Below, one piece after another: positions 35,141 through 43,464 of a DNA stretch of 64,000 bases. Below the pieces are notes generated by a model. The model was not told the origin of the DNA and made no database searches. It worked only from the letters and a program-made list of their open reading frames with translations. Made by a program: the position numbers and the translations under genes. The DNA is from Leifsonia sp. fls2-241-R2A-40a (GTDB taxonomy: Bacteria > Actinomycetota > Actinomycetes > Actinomycetales > Microbacteriaceae). Within the stretch, counting starts at the first letter, position 1. Each line of letters starts with the position of its first letter. Where the stretch lies: positions 806,001-870,000 of the forward strand of contig NZ_JARVRS010000001.1 of the NCBI RefSeq assembly GCF_030209575.1. The letters are read 5' to 3'.

Positions 35141-35899
35141 GTGCAGCGCAAAGAACGCCTTCATCACATCGTCTCCGCGATCGTCGACAACCTCTCGATG
35201 GAGGTGCCCGAGCTCGCCGCACGGTTCGACGTCTCGGAGGCGACCATCCGCCGCGACCTGGAGCTGCTGGAAGAACAGCAGCTGGTCAGCCGCACGCGCG
35301 GTGGCGCGACGACGCACGTCGCCTTCAACGACCTCCCCCTCGGGTTCAAGACCTCGCAGGATCTGGACGAGAAGCGCCGCATCGCACGGAGCGCGCTCGC
35401 CTTCCTCGACGGCGCGAGGGTCGTCGGCATGACCGGCGGGACGACCACGAACGAGTTCGCTCGGCAGCTGCTCGGCCGCCGGGGCCTCACGGTCGTGACC
35501 AACGCCCTCAACATCGCCACGAGCCTGGTGAGCAGCCCGGGACTCCGCGTCTTCGCGGCCGGCGGCGAGGTGCGCAGCAGCAGCCAGGAGGTGGTCGGCC
35601 CGAGCGCCGAGGCGTTCCTCTCGGAGTACAACATCGACGTCTCGTTCCTCGGCGTGGACGGCGTCGACACCGAGGCAGGCTGCACCAACTACGACCCCAT
35701 CGGCGCCCGCGTGAACGGAGCGATGCGTGCGCGCTCACGGATGACGATCGTGCTGGCGGACGCCACCAAGATCGGCCGCGTCGCGCTCGCGAGCGTGTGC
35801 TCCATGGACGAGGTGGATGTGCTCATCACCGACTCCCGTGCTCCGCAGTCGGCGGTGGACGCCATCCAGCGCCGGGGATGCCGCGTCATCTGCGCCTGA
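35141..35899 (+). CDS. DeoR/GlpR-family sugar-phosphate-responsive repressor
   Basis: A 252-residue DeoR regulator. The HTH is ELAARFDVSEATIRRDLELL at residues 26-45, followed by the RTRGGA hallmark. The C-terminal sensor domain has VVGMTGGTTTNEFARQL, VTNALNIATSL and FLGVDGVD, which bind a sugar phosphate. The GTG at 35141 follows TATAGT by six bases, so the mRNA is probably leaderless; longer readings to 35003 are not supported. It is placed between two divergent sugar operons and probably represses both. Confidence 0.92.
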   Translation: MQRKERLHHIVSAIVDNLSMEVPELAARFDVSEATIRRDLELLEEQQLVSRTRGGATTHVAFNDLPLGFKTSQDLDEKRRIARSALAFLDGARVVGMTGGTTTNEFARQLLGRRGLTVVTNALNIATSLVSSPGLRVFAAGGEVRSSSQEVVGPSAEAFLSEYNIDVSFLGVDGVDTEAGCTNYDPIGARVNGAMRARSRMTIVLADATKIGRVALASVCSMDEVDVLITDSRAPQSAVDAIQRRGCRVICA

Positions 35900-35935
35900 T
35901 CCCACACCGGCTGCCTAACGCGCAGAAATCCGCTC

Positions 35936-35960
35936 GATTCGTGCACATTTATTGTGCGAA
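35936..35960. promoter_or_regulatory. Candidate DeoR operator before the second GH4 gene
   Basis: ATTCGTGCACA and TGTGCGAAT form an imperfect dyad around TTTAT, ending 27 bp before the ATG at 35987. The ATTGTGCG half-site matches those in the divergent region upstream of deoR. The spacing is compatible with repression of the GH4-kinase genes. Confidence 0.45.
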
Positions 35961-35986
35961 TGATGCGCTCGTGCGATATTGGCCGA

Positions 35987-37285
35987 ATGGTCAAAGTAGC
36001 CTTCATCGGCGCCGGGAGCGTCGAGTTCACCCGCAACGTCGTCACCGATCTCTGCAGCTTCAGTGAGCTGCAGGGCGAGTTCGAGCTGTCCCTCCACGAC
36101 ATCGATGCCGAGCGGCTCGGCTACGCGGATGCACTGGCGAAGCGGATCAGCGCACAGCTGGGCGCGGACGCCCGGGTCACCTCCAGCCTCGATCGCCGGA
36201 CGGCGGTGGCCGACGCCGACTATGTGGTGAACGAGATCCAGGTCGGAGGCTACGCCGCGACCCGCAAGGACTTCGACATCCCGGCGCGCTACGGCCTGCG
36301 GCAGACCATCGGCGACACGATCGGCATCGGCGGCATCTTCCGCGGGCTCCGCACCATCCCCGTCCTCACCGGGATCGGCCAGGACCTCGCCGAGGTGGCC
36401 CCCGACGCGTACCTGCTCAACTACAGCAACCCGATGGCGATGCTCCCGTGGGCCGTCTCCGCCGGGACACCCTTCTCGCGCGTCGTCGGCCTGTGCCACT
36501 CGGTGCGCGACACCCACCACCTCCTCGCGGAACTGGTCGGCGTCCCGGAGGACGAGATCACGTTCGAGACCGCCGGATTCAACCACCAGGCGTTCGTGCT
36601 GCGGTTCGAGCGGGACGGCGAGGACCTCTACCCGCGGCTGCGCGAGGTCATCGACGGCGACCCCGAGCTCCAGCGCCGGGTGCGTGTGGAGCTCTTCCGC
36701 CGGTTCGGCTACTTCCCCACCGAGTCCAGCGAGCACAGCGCCGAGTACGTGCCGTGGCTGATGCGCAGCGACGCCGCGATCGAGCGGTTCCGCATCCCCG
36801 TCGGGGAGTACCTCACCCGGTCCGAGCGGAACATCGAGGAGTTCGACGAGACCCTCGCGACGCTGCAGGCGCAGGGCGATCTGGATCTCCAGCCGACCTC
36901 GGAGATGGCGTCGGAGTTCATCCGGGCCCACGTCACCGGCGCGCCCGCGAGCCTCTACGTCAACGTGCAGAACAACGGACTCATCGAGAACCTCCCCGCC
37001 GAGTGCTGCATCGAGGTTCCCGGCATCGTCGACCAGGACGGGCTGCACCCGCAGGCCGTCGGCGCTCTGCCGCCGCAGCTGGTCGCGCTCAACCGCACCT
37101 TCCTCAACGTGGTCGAGCTGACCGTGAAGGCCGTCCTCGAGGGCAACCGCGACCACGTCTACCACGCAGCGCTGCTCGACCCGAACACGGCCGCTACGCT
37201 CGGAATCGACGACATCCGGAGCATGTGCGACGAACTGCTGCAGGCGCACGGCGACCTCATCCCCGAGGCGCTCCGGCTTCCCTGA
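35987..37285 (+). CDS. GH4 alpha-galactosidase-like glycosidase (CHSV type)
   Basis: A 432-residue GH4 hydrolase. FIGAGSVEFTRNVVTDL binds NAD, NYSNPMAMLPWAV precedes the metal cysteine in GLCHSV (C170), and TAGFNHQAFVLRF gives the second metal ligand. CHSV is the pattern reported for alpha-galactosidases (MelA). It needs NAD and Mn and acts inside the cell on imported galactosides. The ATG at 35987 was chosen since the earlier in-frame starts fall in the operator. Followed after 11 bp by the fusion gene. Confidence 0.85.
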   Translation: MVKVAFIGAGSVEFTRNVVTDLCSFSELQGEFELSLHDIDAERLGYADALAKRISAQLGADARVTSSLDRRTAVADADYVVNEIQVGGYAATRKDFDIPARYGLRQTIGDTIGIGGIFRGLRTIPVLTGIGQDLAEVAPDAYLLNYSNPMAMLPWAVSAGTPFSRVVGLCHSVRDTHHLLAELVGVPEDEITFETAGFNHQAFVLRFERDGEDLYPRLREVIDGDPELQRRVRVELFRRFGYFPTESSEHSAEYVPWLMRSDAAIERFRIPVGEYLTRSERNIEEFDETLATLQAQGDLDLQPTSEMASEFIRAHVTGAPASLYVNVQNNGLIENLPAECCIEVPGIVDQDGLHPQAVGALPPQLVALNRTFLNVVELTVKAVLEGNRDHVYHAALLDPNTAATLGIDDIRSMCDELLQAHGDLIPEALRLP

Positions 37286-37296
37286 TTGAGCACGCT

Positions 37297-38916
37297 GTGA
37301 GAATCGGGATCCTCGGCACGGGGGCGATGACCATCGCGCTCGGCGCCCGGCTCGTGCGAGCCGGGCACGAGGTGCTCATCGGCTCGCGCGACCCCGAGCG
37401 GTCGCGCGCCGTGAGTGAGGAGCTCGGCGCCGCGGGCGCCGGCGACTACCGGTTCGCGGCGCGCGCCGACGTGGTGATCCTCGCCCTGCACGACACCGAG
37501 GTTCTGCGGATCGCCGAGTCCCTCGCCGACGTCCTCGCCGGCGCCGTCGTGATCGACCTCAACAACCCGCTCGATCCTCCATCGTTCGAGAGCCGGTACG
37601 CCGGCTCCGAGTCGCTCGGCGAACGACTGGCGGCGGTCGCCCCAGGGGCGAGAGTCGTGAAGGCGTTCAACACGGTCTACGCGGAATGGTTCGCCGAGGG
37701 CGCCGACGCCGGCTCCCCCGCGGTGCAGGTGTTCGTGGCCTCGGATGACGAGGACGCGAAGAGCACCGTCACCGACCTCGTCCGCCAGCTCGACGCGGAG
37801 CCGGTCGATGCCGGACCGCTCCGGGCCGCGCGGCAGCTGGAGAGCCTGGCGGGGTTCGAGGTCTCCCTGGTCGATCGCGGCTTCGCCCCGTTCGTCGGCT
37901 TCCGGCTGGTCGCCGGTCAGCAGGCGCGGGACGCTGACGGCGTCCGACCGCGGATCTCGGTGGTCGGCCCCAACCCGGCGATGGACAGGACCGAGGCGAT
38001 TGCGGAGTTCCGCCCGAACGAGGTCAACCGGGCGACCGTCAGCAGCCCGCGGGCCGGCGGCAAGAGCTTCATTGTCGCCCGGGCCCTCCGCCGCCTCGGC
38101 CGGCCCGTTGCTCTCTACGGGTTCCTCGGCGGCACGACCGGAGAGTATCTGCGGTCGGAATGCGCCGAGCTGGGCATCCACGACCGTCACGTCACGATCG
38201 TGGGAGAGACGCGGATCAACACCATCGTCGTCGACGGCGCGACGGGCGGGGCGACCGTCGTCAACGAACCCGGGCCGACGGTCAGCGAGGCCGAGGCGGA
38301 CGCGCTCGTCCGGGCTGTCGGCGCCGGCCTGGCCGCCGACGACCTCCTGCTCCTCTCCGGCAGCCTCACGCACGGACTCCGCCCGGGCTTCTATGCGGAA
38401 CTGGTCGAGCTCGCGCATTCGCGCGGCGCCCGAACGGTGGTGGATGCGGCAGGCGACGTGCTCGTGCGCGCTGCCGCCGCCCGCCCCTGGGCGCTGAAGT
38501 GCAACCTCGAGGAGTTCGCGGCGATCATGCCCGATGCGCCACGGCAGCTCGCCATGGACGCCGACCGCGACCGCCTCCTCCGCGCGATGCGCGCGCTCAC
38601 GGCGACGGGCGTCGAGCTCGTCATCGTCACGCTCGGCGCGGACGGCCTGCTGGCCGCCACCGCGAGCGAGGCGATCCAGGTCGCAGCTCCACGGGTGATC
38701 GTCAAGAACCCCACGGGCTCCGGCGACACCCTCCTCGCCGCTTTCGCGGCGGCATGCGCCGACGGCGAGCCGCTGCCGGACGCGTTGAGGTTCGCTGTCG
38801 CGGCCGCCAGCGCCAACGCCGCCGTTCTGGTCCCGGACCTCGGGCCCGACCCTCAGCTGACCGAACTGGTGAAGCAGACCGTCGTCCACCGGCTCTCGAC
38901 AGGGACGGCATCGTGA
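37297..38916 (+). CDS. Fusion of an NADP-oxidoreductase-like domain to a PfkB-family sugar kinase
   Basis: One uninterrupted frame of 539 residues. Residues 1 to about 212 are an F420-dependent NADP-reductase-like Rossmann domain (GILGTGAMTIALGARLV, SRDPERSRAV, VIDLNNPLDPPSFE, VVKAFNTVYAEWF). From about 222 a PfkB kinase follows (VVGPNPAMDR, GGKSFIVARALRRLG and NPTGSGDTLLAAF with catalytic D477), resembling tagatose-6-phosphate or 1-phosphofructokinases. A tagatose-6-phosphate kinase is exactly the step the Aga pathway needs. The N-terminal partner is unexplained. GTG start at 37297; the stop overlaps the FGGY start (GTGA). Confidence 0.8.
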   Translation: MRIGILGTGAMTIALGARLVRAGHEVLIGSRDPERSRAVSEELGAAGAGDYRFAARADVVILALHDTEVLRIAESLADVLAGAVVIDLNNPLDPPSFESRYAGSESLGERLAAVAPGARVVKAFNTVYAEWFAEGADAGSPAVQVFVASDDEDAKSTVTDLVRQLDAEPVDAGPLRAARQLESLAGFEVSLVDRGFAPFVGFRLVAGQQARDADGVRPRISVVGPNPAMDRTEAIAEFRPNEVNRATVSSPRAGGKSFIVARALRRLGRPVALYGFLGGTTGEYLRSECAELGIHDRHVTIVGETRINTIVVDGATGGATVVNEPGPTVSEAEADALVRAVGAGLAADDLLLLSGSLTHGLRPGFYAELVELAHSRGARTVVDAAGDVLVRAAAARPWALKCNLEEFAAIMPDAPRQLAMDADRDRLLRAMRALTATGVELVIVTLGADGLLAATASEAIQVAAPRVIVKNPTGSGDTLLAAFAAACADGEPLPDALRFAVAAASANAAVLVPDLGPDPQLTELVKQTVVHRLSTGTAS

Positions 38917-40294
38917 CGTTCATCGGCATCGACGTGGGCACGACCGGACGAAGGCGCTGCTCTACGACCCGCAGTCTCCGGAGCGCACGGTCATCGCCGA
39001 ACCCACGCCCGTCGTCCCGACACCGCACGGTGATCTCCGCGACGCGGACGCCGTGGTGGCCACTGTGCTCTCGTGCATCGACCGGCTTCTGGAGGGGCTC
39101 CCGCCTGCCGAGCGCGGAGCCGTTCGCGGGATCGGCATCACGTCGCTCAGTGAGGAGATGGTGCTGCTGGACGCATCCGGTCGTTCCATATCCCCCATGC
39201 CCGCCTGGTACACCGGCGTCGCAGCAGAAGCCGCACGCGGCGAAGGGATCGACCCGTCGTTCTCGTGGTCCAAGCTGCGCTGGGCCTCCGAACAGTATGC
39301 GGCGGAGGATGTTCGGGGCGTCACGACGCTGAACAGCTACATCGCGGCTGCCCTCGGCGACGACTCCGACTTCGCGATCGACGACTCGCACGCCTCGCGC
39401 ACCGGATTCTTCGACGTCGGGGCAGCGACCTGGCAGCCGCAGCTCTTCGAGGCGACGGGGTGGCCGGCCTCGCTCCTCCCTCCGTTGGTCCCGGCCGGGA
39501 GCGCCGTGTCGACGCTCGCATCCCCGCTCGCGGAACGGTGGGGCATCCCGGGCACCGCCGCTATCGTCCTGGGCGGCCACGACCACTTCTGCGGCGCCTT
39601 CGCCGTCGGCATCCGCAGCGAGGGCCAGCTGTACGTATCCGCCGGCACCTCCGAGGCGCACTGCCTGATCGTGGACGAGTTGCCGCAGGGGCTCCTGCCC
39701 GAGCAGGTCGGCGCCGGTCGGTTCGTCGACGGAGAGCACTTTTACCTGCACCGGCAGCTGCCGTCGGGCCACCTGTACCGGCAGTGGACCGGGCTGCTCG
39801 GTCTGGCCGACGAGTCCTCCCGCGCGCGGGAAGCCGAGGAGCTCCGCGCAGAGCCGCTGGGCTCCCTCGGCACCACCGTCGTCCCCGGATTCGGCACGGA
39901 CGTGCGCAGCTCGGTGTTCGATCTCGCCCCGGACGCCGGACGCCGAACGCTGCTGCGCGCCCTCCTCGAAGGTCTCGCCTGCGCTGCGCTGCTGGTCGAC
40001 CGTGAGCTCATCGCCCTCACCGGCAGACCCATCACGGAGGTGGTCGCGTCGGGGATCCCCGCCGCCAGTCCTGTCTGGCAGCAGCTGCGGGCGAACCTCG
40101 CCGTCGCTCCCTTGTCGGTGAGCAGCGAGGACGAGGCTCCCGCGCTCGGCGCCGCGCTGCTCTGCGAGAGGGTGGCCACCGGAACCGAGGGCCGCCCGTC
40201 GGCCCTGCAGCGCGTGCCCGCCGACCCCGCCTCAGCCGCCGAGTACGGGGCGCTGTACGCACGGTTCGAGCAGAAGCTGTCGACCCTCCGCTAG
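38913..40294 (+). pseudogene. FGGY-family carbohydrate kinase with a one-base frameshift
   Basis: Begins GTG 38913 with VTFIGIDVGTTG, the FGGY phosphate motif, then loses frame. From 38948 a second frame continues T-K-A-L-L-Y-D and runs to 40294 with normal family features (GITSLSEEMVLLD, GGHDHFCGAFAVGI, VSAGTSEAH). One base is missing between 38947 and 38948, where GGN-ACG-AAG is expected. Corrected length is 460 residues, normal for a gluconate/xylulose-type kinase. No homopolymer is present at the site, so a true mutation is as likely as a sequencing error. Confidence 0.8.
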
Positions 40295-40490
40295 CGCGCC
40301 AGATCAGGCGGTCTCGCGCGGGCTGCTCAGCGGTACCCTTCCCTCGAAACGAGACACGCATCCGATCGCTGTCTCTCTCGACGGGATGCACGGCAGGGCC
40401 AGCTCGGGCCCCGGCGCGCCGGGCCCCGGCGCCCCGCGCCCGATGCGCCGCGCCGACCATGCCGACGGCACCCGGGGAAGGAACGACATC
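40295..40490. promoter_or_regulatory. Intergenic region before the epoxide-hydrolase-like gene
   Basis: These 196 bp hold a TACCCT box (40334-40339), a GAGACA/TGTCTC dyad (40351-40356 and 40370-40375), and a GC-rich block in which CGGGCCCCGGCGC is repeated at 40405-40417 and 40420-40432 around a 14-bp palindrome (40410-40423). AAGGA lies before the ATG at 40491. The long structured leader could affect translation; no specific regulator is suggested. Confidence 0.3.
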
Positions 40491-41399
40491 ATGAACGACA
40501 ACTCCACCGACCTCTCCGCCTTCGGGATCGGGGTCGACCTCCGCGACGGCTACGCCGAGGTCGGCGACGGCGTGCGATTGCACTACGTCGAGGCCGGGAC
40601 CGGCCCGCTGGTCGTGCTTCTGCACGGCTTTCCCGAGTTCTGGTACGGCTGGCGACGGCAGATCGCGCCGCTCGTCGAGGCCGGCTACCGGGTGGTGGCC
40701 CCGGACCTCCGCGGCTACAACCTGTCGTCGAAGCCCGACGACTACACCGAGTACACCGCAGACAAACCCGCTCACGACATCCAGCAGCTGATCCGCGTCC
40801 TCGGCGCTGAGAAGGCGCCCGTCGTCGGGCACGACTGGGGCGGGTCGATCGCCTGGACCCTGGCGATGAATCACCCGGAGGTGGTCGACCGCCTCGTGAT
40901 CCTGAACGCTGCTCACCCGCGCAAGCTCAACGAAGGTCTGAAGAACCCGCACCAATTGGAACGCAGTTGGTACTTCTTCTACTTCCAACTGAAGGGCACC
41001 CCGGAACATCATGCCGAGCGACACAACTGGGAGTTCTTCGTCCACTTCCTCCGCGACGCGCAGCCGCCGTACACGGACGACGAACTGGACCGGTACCGCG
41101 AGGCCTGGTCCCAGCCCGGAGCTGCCAAGGGGATGATCGACTACTACCGCGCGGCCGTCCGGTTGGGCTCGAAACAGAAGGTCCTGACCATCGCCACGCC
41201 GACCCTCGTCATCTGGGGGCAGCAGGACCGCTTCCTCGGTGCCGATCTCGCGGAGCCGCACGCCGAGGACGTGCCGAATCTTGTCCGTGTGGAACGGATC
41301 GACGGCGCCTCCCACTGGGTCCACCACGATGAGGCCGATCGAGTGAACCGACTGATCATCGAATTCCTCGGAGCCGACCAGCCCCGGGCAGACGCATGA
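40491..41399 (+). CDS. Alpha/beta hydrolase, epoxide hydrolase-like
   Basis: A 302-residue protein. HGFPEFWYGWR carries the oxyanion segment, the nucleophile elbow VGHDWGGSIA has aspartate (D115) rather than serine, and ASHWVHHDEAD supplies the histidine. An Asp nucleophile with HGFPE is typical of soluble epoxide hydrolases and haloalkane-type enzymes; two tyrosines of the cap appear present (WYFFYFQ and YYRAAV). AAGGA precedes the ATG. Monocistronic. Confidence 0.88.
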   Translation: MNDNSTDLSAFGIGVDLRDGYAEVGDGVRLHYVEAGTGPLVVLLHGFPEFWYGWRRQIAPLVEAGYRVVAPDLRGYNLSSKPDDYTEYTADKPAHDIQQLIRVLGAEKAPVVGHDWGGSIAWTLAMNHPEVVDRLVILNAAHPRKLNEGLKNPHQLERSWYFFYFQLKGTPEHHAERHNWEFFVHFLRDAQPPYTDDELDRYREAWSQPGAAKGMIDYYRAAVRLGSKQKVLTIATPTLVIWGQQDRFLGADLAEPHAEDVPNLVRVERIDGASHWVHHDEADRVNRLIIEFLGADQPRADA

Positions 41400-41428
41400 C
41401 CAGCTGAACGCGGTTCCGCTCGGCTCTC

Positions 41429-41632
41429 TCAGCTCCCGGTCTTCTTGAGCTGCTTCTTCGCGGAGCGCTCGACGAGGATCGCGAGGTAATCCCGCACCGG
41501 GCGCCCCGCATACTGCCCGTACTCCGCACGGGCGATGTCCTCGATCTCCGCGCGGGGCGTATCCGGGAACTTCTCCTGCAGCCGTTCGACGATCTGCTGG
41601 ATGGTGTCCTCGTCTGTTGGTTGCTTTGCCAT
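41429..41632 (-). CDS. Small three-helix-bundle protein
   Basis: A 67-residue protein predicted to be three helices: EDTIQQIVERLQEKFP, RAEIEDIARAEYGQYA and VRDYLAILVERSAKKQLKK. It resembles the three-helix-bundle dimerisation domain proteins that are widespread and uncharacterised in actinobacteria (pattern of PxxxxxxAREEYxxFxGRPVRDYxxxLVER). The ATG at 41632 is the only sensible start. Function unknown; its basic tail could bind nucleic acid. Confidence 0.7.
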   Translation of the reverse strand: MAKQPTDEDTIQQIVERLQEKFPDTPRAEIEDIARAEYGQYAGRPVRDYLAILVERSAKKQLKKTGS

Positions 41633-41699
41633 AAGCGGAGTCTTGCATGCCCGAGTGAACGCCGACGAATGCGGGTCGGCGGCCGCGCCGTCTCGCCGG

Positions 41700-42599
41700 C
41701 TAGCCGTCGATGACCTGGCTGCGGCCTCGCTCGGATCGCGGCGCACCGACGATCCGGGCCGCCGCCGCATTCGCCGACCGTGCCGCGTCGAGAAGGTCCT
41801 TTCCGACGGCGAGTTCTGCAGCGAGCGTTCCTGCGAACGCGTCGCCGGCACCCGTCGTGTCGACCGCAGCGACGGCCACGGGAGCGATGCTCCGGCCGGC
41901 CGTACCGTCGTCCACCCACGCACCCCTGGCACCCAGGGTCACGACAGACGATCGGACGAGGGGACGTAACCGTTCCGCGATCGTGCCCGGACTCGCCTGC
42001 TCAGGCAGGTCCACCAACACGGCGGCCTCTTCGAGGTTGACGATCACGGGATCCGCCGACGACAGCACCCGTGGGTCCACCCCGGGGGCCGGACTCGCGT
42101 TGAGGATGAAGCGCGCCCCGTTCTGCAGTGCCCACCCGGCGGCTGCCCGCACCGCCTCGGACGGGACTTCGCACTGGCACAGCACCACCTGCGGCATCCG
42201 TGCGTTCAACGCGGCTTCGACCTGCCCGCCGGTGAGCTCCGAATTCGCCAGCGGAATCACAACGATCGAGTTCTCACCGTCCGGCGTCACGGAGATGACG
42301 GCCCTTCCTGTCGGCTGGGGCGCAGTGACGACCTGCGTGACATCCACCCGGTGCGCCGTCAACTCGTCCAGCAACCGGCGCCCGGCGTCGTCGTCTCCCA
42401 GCGCGCCCACGAACGACGTCGCGGCGACCGCCGCAGCAGCGAGGGCCTGATTCAGCCCCTTCCCCCCGGGAGCCGTCTCGTATCCGGTGCCCAACAGGGT
42501 CTCCCCCGCCCGAGGAGCCCGAGCGACGCGGACCACGATGTCGAGGTTCGCGGAGCCCACGACCGCGACCGCGGGGGTGGGGAGGAGGAATCTGGACAC
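41700..42599 (-). CDS. rbsK: Ribokinase (PfkB family)
   Basis: A 299-residue ribokinase-like kinase. VVGSANLDIVV at the start, GYETAPGGKGLNQALAAA as the first PfkB signature, IVNLEEAAVLV, and the second signature VDTTGAGDAFAGTLAAEL with the catalytic aspartate. It phosphorylates ribose or a similar pentose or nucleoside-derived sugar. The start is GTG 42599, 11 bp behind the M55 peptidase gene, so the two are co-transcribed. No ribose transporter is next to it. Confidence 0.85.
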   Translation of the reverse strand: MSRFLLPTPAVAVVGSANLDIVVRVARAPRAGETLLGTGYETAPGGKGLNQALAAAAVAATSFVGALGDDDAGRRLLDELTAHRVDVTQVVTAPQPTGRAVISVTPDGENSIVVIPLANSELTGGQVEAALNARMPQVVLCQCEVPSEAVRAAAGWALQNGARFILNASPAPGVDPRVLSSADPVIVNLEEAAVLVDLPEQASPGTIAERLRPLVRSSVVTLGARGAWVDDGTAGRSIAPVAVAAVDTTGAGDAFAGTLAAELAVGKDLLDAARSANAAAARIVGAPRSERGRSQVIDG

Positions 42600-42610
42600 A
42601 GACGCCTCGG

Positions 42611-43432
42611 TCAGGCGATCTCGGCGATGTCCGCCACCAGGCCGACCAGGCCGTAAGCCGTCGACAGGTCCAGGTCCGGATACCCGAACGTGCGTGGACC
42701 GCGACGCTGGGATCCCGGAATGAGGAGGAGCCGTTCCATCATCTCCGTCAGGCGCACATCCACTTCGAGGTCCACCGCACCGTCGAATGCGAGTCCGCTG
42801 CCGGTGTCGGTGGCCGCGACCGCGTCCGGCACAGCCGCCTCGATGAGCGCGCAGGCGACGGTCGGATGGACGCTGTCCGCCGCCCGCACGCCGAGCGCCC
42901 GCTTCACCGTCACCGACGTCACACCGGGAAGAACCTCCGCAGCTTCGCGCGTTGCGGCGTCGTCGCCGGTCACGAGAACGGTTCTCGCACCGTGCGAGTT
43001 CGCGACTGCTGCACTCAACCCGACCTCGCCCAGGACCATGCCGTTCATGCGAACGGAATCAATGGTCCGGCCGCTGAGCGTGTGCGGGAGGACCGCATCG
43101 GCGAGGCCCGCTCGGCCGTGATAGCCGATCAGCAGGACCGCGTCGACCCCACGGTCGACTCCTGCGACCATGTCCAGCGGGCGCGGGATGCCGCGGATCA
43201 GCCGCGCCCGCGGATCCAGCCGGTCGGGCAGGAGGTTCAGGCCCTTCGCGTGAGAGTCGCACACTGTGACCTCGGCCTCGTCGTCTGCGGCGAAGACGCC
43301 GCGGACCGCTGCGGACGCTTCGTCCGTCATCAACTCGCGTGCGCGTTCCCAGCCTGGGCCGCCCGGGGCGATATCCGACCGGTCGACGACCCCGGCGATG
43401 CCTTCCATATCGACCGACACCAGTACGCGCAT
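42611..43432 (-). CDS. M55-family D-aminopeptidase (DppA-like)
   Basis: A 273-residue zinc peptidase. VLVSVDMEGIAGVVD carries the first metal ligands (D8 and E10), VCDSHAKGLNLLPDRLDPRA the DSHG-type region, and LLIGYHGRAG with PHTLSG the remaining ligands. DppA-type enzymes cleave D-Ala-containing dipeptides. The ATG at 43432 is six bases after a minus-strand TAGTGT. It is followed directly by ribokinase, a pairing that suggests cell-wall peptide and sugar scavenging. Confidence 0.88.
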   Translation of the reverse strand: MRVLVSVDMEGIAGVVDRSDIAPGGPGWERARELMTDEASAAVRGVFAADDEAEVTVCDSHAKGLNLLPDRLDPRARLIRGIPRPLDMVAGVDRGVDAVLLIGYHGRAGLADAVLPHTLSGRTIDSVRMNGMVLGEVGLSAAVANSHGARTVLVTGDDAATREAAEVLPGVTSVTVKRALGVRAADSVHPTVACALIEAAVPDAVAATDTGSGLAFDGAVDLEVDVRLTEMMERLLLIPGSQRRGPRTFGYPDLDLSTAYGLVGLVADIAEIA

Positions 43433-43464
43433 GCGCCCACACTACGACGCCGGGTGGAGACTCC

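Noticed and set aside
38160-39332. A 390-residue frame across the PfkB/FGGY junction
   Set aside because: It is out-of-frame kinase sequence followed by the frameshifted start of FGGY; only the first twelve codons after 38913 are meaningful.
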